Positions 43,218 to 54,283 are shown, counted from the first letter of the stretch. The stretch is DNA of 64,000 nt from Macrostomum hystrix (GCA_950097015.1 CATNEN010000041.1:1715501-1779500), one strand, 5' to 3'. Notes: generated by a model from the letters alone, not told the origin. A program made the numbers and translations.

Positions 43218-46200
43218 CTGCGGGTTCACCAGCGCAGGTTCCGGGGCCAGCGCTCGCAGTCGGCGGGGTCTTCAGTGGATGCAGCGTTACGCCCGACCGA
43301 CTTTCGCAGTTTGAGTGCAAGCTTGATGGTAAAAGTGTAAAGGCGCTTTTAGACACCGGCAGCCAGTGCTCACTGGTCGACTCCAGCATTCTGACGAAAT
43401 CGCAGCTCAGCCGCGCAACTTCAGCCGGAGTGCAGCTGCACTCGGTGAACAAGCAGCCAATCAGCATCGAGTGGCAGATCGAGTTGCCGCTCACAGTCGG
43501 GAAAGTGACAGCGCTGCATTTGTTCTACGTGGTGTCCGATTTGGTTTGTCCTGTCATCGTCGGGATCGACTTCATCGGCAAGCACCGTTTGCAGCTGGAC
43601 TTCAAGGCCAACCCTGCAGCTGCTGATCGTATCTGCAGTGCAAGGTTCCAGAGTGAGACGGACGACCAATTTGACATCGAGGATGCTCTCGTGCCCGAGT
43701 TCAGCTGCGTGGATTTTGAGCTGCCAACCACCGATGACCCCGAAGTTCAGCGACTGCTGATTGAGTTCAAGGACGTGTTCAAGAAGAAGCCGGGACTTAC
43801 GCATCTCCAGCAGCATCGAATTGTTCTCGCTGATGAGGTGCCAGTTCGTGTCCCACCGCGCCGAATGCCCGTGCACTACCGGGAGAAGGCGGAGCTGCTG
43901 ATTCAGGAGCTGCTGGAGAACGACGTGATCGAACTGAGCGAGAGTTCGTACGTGGCTCCACCGGTGTACGTGACCAAGAAGGACGGCAGTCTGCGGCTGA
44001 CCATCGACTACAGAGAGCTCAACAAGAAGACGATTCGGTCGGCGCAAGGAATTCCGCTAATGGAGGAGGCACGAGATCGAATCGCGGGCAGCACGGTGTT
44101 CTCAGTGTTGGATCTCAATGGAGGTTACTTCCAGATCCCACTGGCTGAAGAAGACAGACAGAAGACGGCCTTTAGCCCTGGACCAGGGATGCCGCTATAC
44201 CAATTTAAGAGAATGCCTCAAGGCCTGTCAGGTGGCCCCAGCACGTTCTGCATGCTTATGTCCAAAGTTTTCAATGGCTGTGACTTCGTCTTCACGTTTT
44301 TCGATGACAGCCTGTGCTTCTCAAAGACCAGGAAGGAGCATCTGCTGCAACTGCGAGAGGCACTTCAGCGTGTCCGAGCAGCCGGACTGACACTGAGAGG
44401 CTCCAAGTGCAAGATCGCGGTGCCTGAAGTGACTTTCCTCGGCATGCGCTATTCAAAGGAGGGAGCTCAGCCAAGCAAAAAGAAGCTGGAGGCGATTCAG
44501 CAGTGGAAGGAGCCGAGGTCAGTCAAGGAGATCCGCCAGTTTATCGGCCTGTGCAACCAGTACCGCCGCCATGTCGCCAACTTCGCTGCCATCGCTGCAC
44601 CACTTCACCACCTGACTGGCAAGGGCGTGGCGTTTGAGTGGACTGCAGAGTGCCAAGCTGCCTTCGACGAGCTCAAGATCTGCCTGATGAGTCCTCCGAT
44701 CCTGGTGAACCCGGACTTTTCCAAGGAGTTCGCTGTCTTCACGGATGCCAGCGGCAGTGGGGTCGGTGCAATCCTGAAGCAAGGCGATGCAGTGATCGAG
44801 TTTTCGAGCAGGGCGTTCAACTCGGCGGAGAAAAAGTACTCGGCAACAGAGAAGGAGTGTCTGGCCATCCTGCACGCTTTCAAAGTCTTCCGGCATTTCT
44901 TGCTTGGCAAGCATTTCACGGTGCACACGGATCACTGCCCGCTCACCTACATCGATTCCCAGAGAATCGATAGCTATGGTAGGCTGGGTCGCTGGCGGCT
45001 GCTGCTCCAAGAGTTCGACTTCACCGTCAAGTACCGCAGAGGTGTGGAGAATTCTGATGCCGACGCGCTGTCCAGGCTGCACGCCCCGGAAATTGCAGCG
45101 AATCAACTGACAGCAGAAATCGGCTCGGAAGAGCTCAAAACTGCTCAGCGGCAAGATCCAGAGCTTAGTCAGGTGATTCAAGCGATCGTCAACGAGCCAG
45201 ACGTGCCTCCAAGATGGCGGTCAGGACCGCTGCAGCAGCTGAGCAGAATCTGGAGGAAGCTGAAGCTGAATGATGACGGAGTTCTCTCCCGCAAGTTCAA
45301 CGACCTGGACGGACTGAGGGAAGTTCCAGTGGTGCCGGCATTTCTACGACACCAGTTCCTAGCAGACGCTCACGAAGGTCTGGGAGGCCACTTCGGTGCC
45401 GAGAAATGCTACCGCACGCTCAAGCTGACTGCCTACTGGCCGGGCATGGCTGAGGATGTCCTGCAGCACTGCCAGAGCTGCGCCGTCTGCCAGGAGAAGA
45501 AGGCAGGCTCGCAGCCCAAGGCGCCACTCGGAGAGCTGCCTATCGGATCGCCATGGGACTCGGTGGCCATCGACATCGTCAAGGTGGCACCATCATCACG
45601 CGGCAACCATTACCTGCTGGTAGCTCAGGACCAATTTTCCAAGTACCTGACGGCTGTGGCGTTACCAGACCAGACGGCCCAGACTACGGCTCGCGCCTTC
45701 CTTTCAATCTGCTCCCAGGCTGGACTGCCTCGAGTCATCCACTCGGACCAAGGCCCGAATTTCGAGAGCCAGCTCTTTCAAGACACTCTGTGCGGTCTGG
45801 GAGTCACCAAGACAAGAACCACAGCGTACAATCCGAAAGGAAACGGACTTGCCGAGTCGGGAAACAAGTCCGTGCTGCAACTACTCAGGTGCTTCACCGA
45901 GCGAGAGAGCGAGTGGGAGGACAAGCTGCCGCTGATCCTGCTGTCCTACAACTCGCGAGTGCACTGCTCAACGCGACTGCCACCGCTGAAGGTCTTCACC
46001 GGGCGTGACCCTTGTCTGCCAGTCCTCAGCCAGCAGCCCAGGCGGTTCTACGACGTGCGGACCTACGCAGACAAGCTGGAGGCCGACCTGCTGCGCATTC
46101 GAGAGTTTGTCGAGGAGCACCTGGTGCAGGCGGCTGGCGAGCAGCAGAGCGACTACAACAGGTCAGCCGGGCAGCTGCGCAGATTCGGCCAGGGCGACGA

Positions 46201-46495
46201 GGTGCTGCTGCGCATCGAGCTGAGGGGCTCCAAGCTGGCGCCGTACTGGGACCCCGGCTGGCGGGTGCTGTCCCAGCGCAATCTGGTGGTCGAGATCGGC
46301 AAGAATGGCAAGAAGCGCAGAGTGAACGTAAACCGCCTTCGGCCGCTGTTCCTGCCGGCACCCGACGTCGAGCGTTTCGAGCAGCCGCCCTTCGCGCACG
46401 AGCTGCACGGCGGCGGAGACGCTGCGGACGAGCTGCCCCAGAGGCGCTACCCGGTGCGGAGGCGGATGCCGGTTGATCGATATGTGCCGGGTTGA
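43172..46495 (+). CDS. pol: Pol of element B: protease, RT, RNase H, integrase
   Basis: About 1107 residues if read from the -1 shift. Counting from there: aspartic protease ALLDTGSQCSLV (Asp at about 61); RT with TIDYRELNKKT, VFSVLDLNGGYFQIPL, RMPQGLSGGPSTF and the catalytic FFDD at 376-379 (usual YxDD); RNase H with VFTDASGSGVGAIL (Asp about 525), KYSATEKECLAI and NSDADALSR; integrase with HEGLGGHFGAEKC...CQSCAVC zinc domain and D801, D859, E895 (D-35-E), then a GPY/F-type module (LAPYWDPGWRVL). No chromodomain is seen. All catalytic positions are present, so the copy is likely active or recently so. It replicates via an RNA intermediate in cytoplasmic particles. Confidence 0.92.
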   Translation, partial: RQRLGWAGPPPRPAVTAGSPAQVPGPALAVGGVFSGCSVTPDRLSQFECKLDGKSVKALLDTGSQCSLVDSSILTKSQLSRATSAGVQLHSVNKQPISIEWQIELPLTVGKVTALHLFYVVSDLVCPVIVGIDFIGKHRLQLDFKANPAAADRICSARFQSETDDQFDIEDALVPEFSCVDFELPTTDDPEVQRLLIEFKDVFKKKPGLTHLQQHRIVLADEVPVRVPPRRMPVHYREKAELLIQELLENDVIELSESSYVAPPVYVTKKDGSLRLTIDYRELNKKTIRSAQGIPLMEEARDRIAGSTVFSVLDLNGGYFQIPLAEEDRQKTAFSPGPGMPLYQFKRMPQGLSGGPSTFCMLMSKVFNGCDFVFTFFDDSLCFSKTRKEHLLQLREALQRVRAAGLTLRGSKCKIAVPEVTFLGMRYSKEGAQPSKKKLEAIQQWKEPRSVKEIRQFIGLCNQYRRHVANFAAIAAPLHHLTGKGVAFEWTAECQAAFDELKICLMSPPILVNPDFSKEFAVFTDASGSGVGAILKQGDAVIEFSSRAFNSAEKKYSATEKECLAILHAFKVFRHFLLGKHFTVHTDHCPLTYIDSQRIDSYGRLGRWRLLLQEFDFTVKYRRGVENSDADALSRLHAPEIAANQLTAEIGSEELKTAQRQDPELSQVIQAIVNEPDVPPRWRSGPLQQLSRIWRKLKLNDDGVLSRKFNDLDGLREVPVVPAFLRHQFLADAHEGLGGHFGAEKCYRTLKLTAYWPGMAEDVLQHCQSCAVCQEKKAGSQPKAPLGELPIGSPWDSVAIDIVKVAPSSRGNHYLLVAQDQFSKYLTAVALPDQTAQTTARAFLSICSQAGLPRVIHSDQGPNFESQLFQDTLCGLGVTKTRTTAYNPKGNGLAESGNKSVLQLLRCFTERESEWEDKLPLILLSYNSRVHCSTRLPPLKVFTGRDPCLPVLSQQPRRFYDVRTYADKLEADLLRIREFVEEHLVQAAGEQQSDYNRSAGQLRRFGQGDEVLLRIELRGSKLAPYWDPGWRVLSQRNLVVEIGKNGKKRRVNVNRLRPLFLPAPDVERFEQPPFAHELHGGGDAADELPQRRYPVRRRMPVDRYVPG

Positions 46496-46637
46496 ACTTT
46501 TGATTGAATGGCTGCGCTGAACTCATTCATGGACTGTCTTAATATTGCTTAAGTTGCACCAATCACTTGCTGCGTTTTTATTCTTTTTGAATTTATTTAT
46601 TTCCTTCGAGTCTTCTCTTTTCTTTGCGTGGGAGGAT

Positions 46638-46828
46638 TGTAGTGTGTGGCAATGCATCGTACATATGCGTTCACTTCTTTGGGTGTCTAATGTACATCAA
46701 CCGCGTGCATGCCTTTCTCTCTCACTTTTACACCTTGGCACTGATTGCTATTTAACTCGTGAGTCGATAAATAAATCGCTGTAAATCTTCGTCAACTCTA
46801 AGTCGCAGTCTCTCTGCCTTAGTCCACA
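46638..46828 (+). repeat. 3' LTR of element B
   Basis: 191 bp, one difference from 42200-42390 noticed. Followed by AACT, the target duplication, and the resumed 44-bp array. Confidence 0.95.
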
Positions 46829-47525
46829 AACTGACTTCAGGCTGTCTGAAGTAGGGGAACCTCAGAATCCTCAACTGACTTCAGGCTGTCTGAAGTAGGG
46901 GAACCTCAGAATCCTCAACTGACTTCAGGCTGTCTGAAGTAGGGGAACCTCAGAATCCTCAACTGACTTCAGGCTGTCTGAAGTAGGGGAACCTCAGAAT
47001 CCTCAACTGACTTCAGGCTGTCTGAAATAGGGGAACCTCAGCATCCTCAACTGACTTCAGGCTGTCTGAAGTAGGGGAACCTCAGCATCCTCAACTGACT
47101 TCAGGCTGTCTGAAGTAGGGGAACCTCAGCATCCTCAACTGACTTCAGGCTGTCTGAAGTAGGGGAACCTCAGAATCCTCAACTGACTTCAGGCTGTCTG
47201 AAATAGGGGAACCTCAGCATCCTCAACTGACTTCAGGCTGTCTGAAGTAGGGGAACCTCAGAATCCTCAACTGACTTCAGGCTGTCTGAAATAGGGGAAC
47301 CTCAGAATCCTCAACTGACTTCAGGCTGTCTGAAGTAGGGGAACCTCAGAATCCTCAACTGACTTCAGGCTGTCTGAAATAGGGGAACCTCAGCATCCTC
47401 AACTGACTTCAGGCTGTCTGAAGTAGGGGAACCTCAGCATCATCAACTGACTTCAGGCTGTCTGAAGTAGGGGAACCTCAGCATCCTCAACTGACTTCAG
47501 GCTGTCTGAAGTAGGGGAACTTTAG
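46829..47525. repeat. 44-bp array, right part
   Basis: About 16 copies, same unit as 40933-42199, with a higher share of the CAGAATCC variant. Confidence 0.97.
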
Positions 47526-48499
47526 GCTCTCTGACTTAGGCTGACTTCAGCGCCCATGGCTGAGCTGCCTGGCAGCTGAACCGAATGTCAAGTACTTGCA
47601 TCAGAGTATTTTTCAGGTCGGTGTCCTCGCTGCGGTTTCGTTATCAGAGGTACTCGCGGTACTTTTTACCCAGCTACAGTTAAGAAGATAAGAAGATACC
47701 AATATAATATTGACATCGAATAGAATTGAATTCAATTAAAAATGTTATCAATCGATTTTAAACAAGCTGTCCTCAGCAACAGCCGCCGCTGCAGTGTCTG
47801 CCGGTCCAGCTGTCACCGGTTCGCGCTTCCGAGTTTCTGGTTTTCTGGACTGCGCGATTCACATATTTCCAGCTGACTCAGTGACAGATCTAATTTTAAA
47901 CCTGTCGCATCAGCGCCGGCTGCCATGCAGAGCAGGGCTCGGTGCGCTCAGCTGCCCTGATAAGGCAGCCGCGGACCTTTGCAGCACTCTGTTAGGCGCT
48001 ACTCGCGCATGTGACCGATTGATCAGTGAACTTTGGCTCTGAGCAGTGCTGATCGGGCCAGGGCGGTCCAGCGCATTGCCGCGCTGCTTATCTACCACTG
48101 CGCAGAGGGTAGCGGGTACAAATACGCCTCCCCACTCCGCCCCATGTCCGACTGTATTTCAGTGAGGTTCTTAGGCGAACTCTTACGGGTCTAAACTGAC
48201 AGGCAGGCAGTCTCTCGCCCCTCTGCTAAGCTTCTTTGGAGCGACGCACCGAACGGTGAGACCTTTTTGCTGACTAGAAATTGCTCATCCTAAATGGATT
48301 CTCAATTAGTAAGCTCTCGAGAATCTTCGTATAACACGAAAGGTCGTTTGCTGTGAAAATAAAATTTTACTTTCAATCTGCTTAAAAATACCGATTGATT
48401 CTTCAATCAATGCAGCAGCCAATAAGGCTGCAGACTATCGCGTTTTAGCCAATTTGCGGGTGTGGGCTGTCAATTCATGGTGGTTGCTGTTCTATGTTC
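47526..48499. other. Upstream region of the ELOVL4-like gene
   Basis: No gene recognised. CCAAT boxes occur at about 48418 (AGCCAATAAGG) and 48448 (TAGCCAATTTG), 50-80 bases before the TATA box, so the proximal promoter is probably at the right end. Confidence 0.5.
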
Positions 48500-48507
48500 T
48501 ATAAATA
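48500..48507 (+). promoter_or_regulatory. TATA box of the ELOVL4-like gene
   Basis: TATAAATA, 209 bases before the start codon, with two CCAAT boxes upstream. Transcription would start near 48530. Confidence 0.6.
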
Positions 48508-48574
48508 GCATCGATGCCCAAGCAGATGCATCGACCCTAGACTACGAGACAAAGCTCAGCGAATTTTCATTCGC

Positions 48575-48635
48575 GCCTTGTATCACAGATTCTATATTAC
48601 CTTATCACAGGTAATATAGAATCTGTGCCTTGTAT
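48575..48635. repeat. Small palindromic insertion flanked by 9-bp direct repeats
   Basis: A perfect 19-bp inverted repeat (48584-48602 and 48609-48627; CACAGATTCTATATTACCT) with a 6-base loop TATCAC is bounded by GCCTTGTAT at 48575-48583 and 48627-48635. It lies between the TATA box and the start codon of the elongase gene, so it is probably transcribed. Confidence 0.85.
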
Positions 48636-48708
48636 GGCTTCGTGTTCTCTAATCCGAAGCTGCAGCTAAACCCGCAGCCAACCCGTCCCTCTCCCCACCG
48701 CAGGAAAC

Positions 48709-49536
48709 ATGTCCAAACCTGCCGCTGAGATCGGCATCGCCGAGACCTACCAGCGGTTCCGTCAATGGCTGGATGACGTGGCTGACCCGCGCACCAAGGA
48801 CTGGCTTCTGTGCGGCGGCCCGGAGACTATCCTGGTGATCTGGGTCATCTACATCATCGGCGTCATTGCCGGGCCCAGGATCATGCGCGACCGGCCTGCC
48901 ATGAGCCTCCGCGGCCTGGCCCTGGTCTACAACTTCCTGCTGGTCATCCTGTCTGTCTACATGGCCCACGAGTTCCTGTGGTCCGCCTACTACGCCGGCT
49001 ACAACCTGGTCTGCGACCCCGTCGACTACTCGAATTCGCCGGTGGCGATGCGCATGGCCTCCGTGTGCTGGTGGTTCTACGTCTCCAAGATCATCGAGCT
49101 GATGGACACTGTTCTGATCATTCTGCGAAAGAAGAACGAGCAGCTGAGCTTCCTGCACGTGTACCACCACGCCACCATGATCCTGCTGTGGTGGAGCGGG
49201 GCCAGATATGTCCCCGGCGGCCATTCGTTCTTCTGCGCCCTACTGAACAGCAGCGTCCACGTGTTCATGTACCTGTACTATTTCCTGGCGCTGCTGGGCC
49301 CACATATGCGGAAGTACCTGTGGTGGAAGCGCTACCTCACCCAGATGCAGCTGCTGCAGTTCGTACTGTTCAGCATCCACTCCTTTGTGAACGTCCTGCA
49401 GACCGACTGCGGCTTCCCTCGCGGCTACAGCTTCTCGGTGGTCATCTACGGCATCTCCCTCATGCTGCTGTTCGGCAATTTCTACCGCAATGCCTACAGG
49501 AGGACCGGCGGCGCCCGCCAGGGCAAGGACGATTAA
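48709..49536 (+). CDS. ELOVL4: ELOVL4-like very-long-chain fatty acid elongase
   Basis: ER multipass condensing enzyme (3-ketoacyl-CoA synthase) that extends long-chain acyl-CoA by two carbons. 275 residues in one uninterrupted exon. Family motifs: KIIELMDT (127-134), the histidine box HVYHH (150-154) followed by MILLWW, NSSVHVFMYLYYF (180-192) and TQMQLLQF (211-218); at least six hydrophobic segments. The close match of the motif spacing suggests the ELOVL4 clade, though ELOVL2/5 cannot be fully excluded. Human ELOVL4 is 314 residues; this protein lacks the lysine-rich ER-retrieval tail and ends ARQGKDD. The ATG follows a CCCCACCGCAG acceptor-like site by five bases, implying a 5'UTR intron or trans-splicing. 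Confidence 0.92.
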   Translation: MSKPAAEIGIAETYQRFRQWLDDVADPRTKDWLLCGGPETILVIWVIYIIGVIAGPRIMRDRPAMSLRGLALVYNFLLVILSVYMAHEFLWSAYYAGYNLVCDPVDYSNSPVAMRMASVCWWFYVSKIIELMDTVLIILRKKNEQLSFLHVYHHATMILLWWSGARYVPGGHSFFCALLNSSVHVFMYLYYFLALLGPHMRKYLWWKRYLTQMQLLQFVLFSIHSFVNVLQTDCGFPRGYSFSVVIYGISLMLLFGNFYRNAYRRTGGARQGKDD

Positions 49537-49582
49537 GGCCTCAGTGAAATTAAAAACTAAAGTGTTAAAGTTACTGCCTCCA

Positions 49583-49634
49583 CACTACAGCCATGCTCGT
49601 ACACTACAGCCATGCTCGTACACTACAGCCATGA
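49583..49634. repeat. 19-bp short tandem repeat in the elongase 3' flank
   Basis: 2.7 copies of CACTACAGCCATGCTCGTA just after the elongase stop codon. Confidence 0.9.
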
Positions 49635-50526
49635 ATGTAGCGTCCCACAATTTCTGCTATTCTCAACGTTTTGCAACCTGGCTTCGAAGAAAGTAAAATT
49701 CATCTTGCTTCTGATCGGATTTCTTGAATAGTGGGTCTAAAATATATGCATTCCAGCCTTTTTCCATATCGATTTTTTAGTAGCATTGTGTAGCCCATGC
49801 ATGAATTTTTTCTAAATACCATTACCAATACCATTAGCGTTATTATTAAATACCGTAGCGTTTGTGAGTTTTTGTACTGCACGCGGCGCGTACGTACGCC
49901 AGTGTACTTGCTACTTGCATATACGACTGACAAAAAATAGTATTTTTGGCGCGTTGCCTTGTTTTCTGTGCATGAATCTGCATGGTTGCAATATTAGATC
50001 GAAATTAAATCAATTTGCATTAAGTTATCAGTACATGTTAACATCAGTTCGATGAAATCAGATAGAATCTATTTTTAGTTATTAGGGGCTTTTAAAACAA
50101 AAATTAAAGGACTTCAATTGGGAGACAAGCTGTTGTTAGAGAAACGAGAGATCATGAGACTTGCTTCCCTTAACTACTCAATATTCGACATTTTATGTAC
50201 GAGTATAAATCATACTATGTGTAAGGAAAGACTGTACGCTGCCTCTTTCTATGGGCAAGCCCAAAATGCTTCGCAATTTAACGAAAATATCAATTGATGC
50301 GAGGTTCACAACTGTACATATTCAATTAATATACTCGTACATGTGGATGTAAACAAAACAATTCACATATAAGTGACAAATTGAATGGTGGCATTGAAAC
50401 CGCACATCTCCACATCCTATCTGGCATTTGCTTATAAGGCTCTTCATTTTCTGACGTGCAGCTAATTGTAAAATTTGCTTGAATTACTGATATATACTCA
50501 CCTGTACCGCTTGACTTACTTCTTGA
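49635..50526. other. AT-rich stretch without a recognisable gene
   Basis: Only short non-conserved frames on both strands. No repeat or RNA gene recognised. Confidence 0.5.
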
Positions 50527-51140
50527 CTTAGCGGCAGGGGGCCTCCATGACGGACGCAGCGAGGAGGCGGCTGATGCCGCCCATATCGCTAACCCCTGGC
50601 AGCCAGACAGCCTCCAGCGAGGCGGTGCCGCTCAGGGTGGTCCGTCGGTCGATTCCGCCGCGCGATCTTCCTCGCCATAGGCTGGGAAGAAATCAGCTCG
50701 GCCGGTATCCCGGAGGAAGTGGGCGAGCTGTGGGATGTTCTCGGGCGAGCAGGCTTCGGCGAGAGTCGGTGCCGGCCCGAGATGTTTTAGCCTAGCCCGG
50801 GTGAAGGCCGGGCAGTGGCAGATGAAATGCTCTGCATTTTCGCGTCCGGAGCAGCAGAAGGGACACGTTTCCTCAGGCACGTGGCCTTGAAGGTAGCGGT
50901 GTCTGGTGAAGCAGCCATGTCCCGAAAGAGCCATAGTGACTGCTCTTAGGTCTCTGCGGTTAAGCCTGAGTAAGGCCTTACGCAGGTTACTAGAGGGGGT
51001 TGGCACCGCAGCCCTGGACTGGCGACAGTTCAGGGTGCTGGACCACCTCCTCCGGTGCTGGGTCTCCATCCAGCAGTTGATGCTGGAGTTGACAACTGAG
51101 ATGGGGATCGGGGACTCCGGGCCCGGGCCCATCAGCCTGT
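50527..51140 (-). mobile_element. 5'-truncated non-LTR retrotransposon (LINE) remnant, RNase H end
   Basis: The minus-strand frame 51132-50632 (166 residues) has [35 protein letters not shown] and a cysteine-histidine cluster [20 protein letters not shown]. This is the pattern found after RNase H at the C-terminus of Jockey/I-type LINEs (TGHxxLxxHLxxMG...CxxCgeexEtxeHllxeC). No RT or endonuclease lies upstream, so it is a dead fragment. Edges are approximate. Confidence 0.75.
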
Positions 51141-53437
51141 ACCGCTTACACCTTTAACCATTTCAGAGCAGCCTTCTTGTTGCTGGGTGCTGCATTTGCC
51201 ACTGATCTGCAATGCACTTCCGATATTCATTATTGTACATACTTGATTTTGATACAAGAATTATTCGAGCGTAGCAGTATCAGTTTTTATCACATGTATT
51301 TTGTGTATATCAAAATAAAAGTATACCTGCTGCATCGGGCGCACTGGCAGTTTGTGCGCATCGCTTAGTTGGAGGCCTGAAGTTGCAATTTGCTTGAAAG
51401 CTTTTTTCCACGCGAAGCAGCCATTATGTCTTAATATTCATGCAGTCATTGATAATTATATAGAACCAGATCAGTTTCAGAATAGCAATAAAAGTTACCC
51501 CAGACTACCTCAGACCAGTGAAAGTGAAGTCCATGGGCGTTGCTTTGTTGCCCATGGCGTTGCGATTCGCTTGAATCACTTAGCTACCGAAAAGCAGCCG
51601 GTTTAGCTTGTCTTTGGAGGAGTAGATAATTATAACCTTGGTATAGACAAAGGCATGCTATAGAGAGCAGTTTCAAATACAAAAGACTAAAAATATACTC
51701 CAGATTACCCCAGGGATATCGCTGGGTGAAATGGGCCACAGAGAGAGAGGGAGAATGAGGGGGAGACGGAGAGAAAAAGAGGGAGACAGACAGAGGGATG
51801 GGAAGGAAGGAGAGAGCTGCATCATGCAAAAAGGGAAGGGGCGAAGAGAGCTGGATGGAAGGGAAGGAAAGAAGGAGACAGACGGAGAGAAAGACAGGGA
51901 GGGCCGGAGACAGGAGGAGACAGCTAGCAAGTAGAGGCAGAGAGAGGTTGATGCAGAAAGGGAACGAATAGTGGGAGTAAATATTTGTTTTCAATCGATT
52001 TGCAATACGAATGATCGAGAAGCAGACTAGAATACTATACAAGCTGACTGACTAAGAGAATGCATCAATACATAGAGAGAAAGAAGAGAAGAAAGAAGAA
52101 AGAAGGTGCGTCACTTCCTTAGAATACTATCAGTTATTCCCCCTGACCCCCACCCCAGCAGCAGGCGAATGATCACCTTAATATGCAAGCTCTTATAAGA
52201 GCTCTGTTTGTTCTCGTCGCTCAAAACTCTTTCATATTATTTGAACATACACAACTAACTCTGTGCTAACTTTGTTCCTATACTGACTGAAGCCAGTGAT
52301 GCCTTTAGTAAAACATCGTCATTTTGTTTAAAATAGCACATTTTTTGGCATGAAGCATATCGTAAAATAATAGTCAGGCCTGTTAACTAGGCCTATTCAT
52401 TGTTCTGCTATCCTTTGGAACGCAATAGTAAAGGTGTGGGGGTAAAAGGGGGTAATGTGGTGACCTCCTCTTATCTGTGGAGCCAGTCAGAACTGTGGCG
52501 GTCTTGGTCATGCGCCGTCGCATCTATACAACCAGAGCATTCCGACGATCGCAAGTTATTTCATAATTTGTTATACCTACACCGCTTTGTACTCGACAAA
52601 AGCATCAAGATAAAAATTAGCCATCAGAAGAGACATGTTATTAAGCTGTTCATACAACATGCTAGCAGTTTAAAAGCCGTTCTACCATTCATGGATATGA
52701 AGCCTTTCAAATTTCAGTTATTTTATTTACCTAGCTGCTAGAATTTATATTTAACCATCTAGAGTTTATTTTGGGAATTGAAACTAATTTTTTAGTACTC
52801 AATACACTATGTACACTGTCGGATCACCCTGTTAAAAGGGTTTGTTTTTCACTATTTACAAGCTTGAACTCACTTTGCATTACAGTGGAGTCACCTGCAT
52901 TGTGCAGATACAGCCTCATGCTGCTATTCTGCTATTGTTTTTCTTAAACTCTGATCAGAGAATTTGTGCTTCTTACTTACCTTGTCCTTACAAAGGTAAA
53001 TCCCAAACTTACTCTTGTCCTGACCAAACTTGTAGAGATTAGGGATAGGGCTAATTGAAGGCATTTCAATTTAGAGATGCATAAAAATTCAATTTCAATT
53101 AAGATTTTCATAATTTTAATGTCAAATAGTAATAAAAATATTTTTATTTCAATTTTTCAATTTCAAAACAAATTTATCAAAACAAATTCTCAAAAAGCTC
53201 TGGTAAAAATTAAAACAAAACAAGTTAGATTCCTTCTAATACAATACTGAGGGAAAAAATCAAGACCACGAACTAGGATTTAGCTGAATAATTAGCATAT
53301 GGCTCTCCTATTGCTTCCATGGTAAAATTACTGTCAGAATAGCCACCGGTCAAAATGATGAATAGAAAGAATGCTATAGACAACAGTCTTTGAAATTAAC
53401 TATTAGAATTAAAGTTCTAATCCTAATTCTGCTATGC
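51141..53437. other. Intergenic stretch with a purine-rich tract
   Basis: No gene recognised. A 113-codon frame at 52400-52741 has no family features and ordinary AT-rich composition, so it is not called. The GA-rich tract inside is listed separately. Confidence 0.5.
51728..51945. repeat. GA-rich low-complexity tract
   Basis: About 200 bp almost purely purine on the plus strand (GAGAGAGAGGGAGAATGAGG and similar) with a second short tract near 52070-52110. Frames across it are compositional. Confidence 0.9.
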
Positions 53438-53441
53438 TTAA

Positions 53442-54042
53442 CAGTAGGACTACCAAGCCATTTTGCTGCCCATTTTTATACCAAAGGGGGGGGGAATTCC
53501 CCCCCCAGACAATTTTTTCGGCAGCGCCTGAATGCTAACAGTGTTGGGTGGTGACTGATTGGTTGACAGACTAGACGATGGTGTACTATAGTTGAGCTGT
53601 GCCTAATATTTAGGCTTGATCAGTGAAATTAGATAAATTCGCCTCAGGGTTTCCATAGAGGCCTAGTTCCACCTGTTGTAGCACTTGAAGGTCCAGCAGT
53701 CTGTCTAGATAAAAGTAGGTGACCACTGAAGACGGAGATGATGCAGGCAAATTCAGGTGACATGCTGATAATGTTTGAAGGCCTGGCAAGGTGGCACTGA
53801 GGCGCAGTGCAAATTCGTGTATAGGGGTGTATGAAATACACTAGCTCTTATGGGAAAAATTGGACCTTTGGCCAGAAACATTGAATATCTCGATGGTCTG
53901 AAGAGCTGGCGACTTTTTTCTTGTTTCAGAAGATGCGCAACAAAAAGTTGGCCCATGTTCTTGAGTTTTGTGTGTTTGCATTGTTCCATTCGGGTGCAGC
54001 AAAAAAATTGTCAGGGGGATTCCCCCCTTGGTAGTTCTACTG
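53442..54042. mobile_element. piggyBac-type MITE, 601 bp
   Basis: Flanked by TTAA on both sides (53438-53441 and 54043-54046). Terminal inverted repeats are CAGTAGGACTACCAAG and CAGTAGAACTACCAAG (15 of 16 match). Subterminal G/C runs (GGGGGGGGG AATT CCCCCCCC near 53488-53508; GGGGG ATT CCCCCC near 54015-54028) are also arranged inversely. No complete transposase frame is present. TTAA target duplication is the hallmark of piggyBac. Confidence 0.85.
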
Positions 54043-54283
54043 TTAATAATATCTTGAAATATCTTGACATGTCCAAAATATTGTTAGCTAGGTTACAATT
54101 TTTAATAATAAGCATGTTGACCTTTATGACCTTTAGACTACTAGGAAGGATGTTATTAAACAAAAGGCTCAATACTCAAATCCAAACTGAAGGAATTTTA
54201 ACCTTGTACTCATAGCTATTGTGATGATAACTCCAACCAAACCCCTGGCTTGCAGCTGTATTCACACTCTGTCCTGCCTAGCC

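Larger units (their letters stand above)
42200..46828 (+). mobile_element. Intact Ty3/gypsy LTR retrotransposon B
   Basis: 4.6-kb element with 191-bp LTRs (42200-42390 and 46638-46828) that differ at one position seen (CTTTTTCACC versus CTTTTACACC). A 4-bp target duplication AACT flanks it (42196-42199 and 46829-46832). gag and pol are both open, and pol is in the -1 frame after a slippery heptamer. The copy looks recent and potentially autonomous, inserted in the 44-bp array. Confidence 0.95.

Noticed and set aside
43421-44047. Minus-strand 208-residue frame, and similar ones at 44519-45181 and 46026-46526
   Set aside because: Antisense shadows of the element B pol gene.
52400-52741. 113-residue plus-strand frame
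   Set aside because: No recognisable family, no splice context, and composition like the surrounding AT-rich DNA.
53753-53989. 78-residue frame inside the piggyBac-type MITE as a transposase remnant
   Set aside because: No DDD motif or Cys-rich end could be seen; too short to assign.
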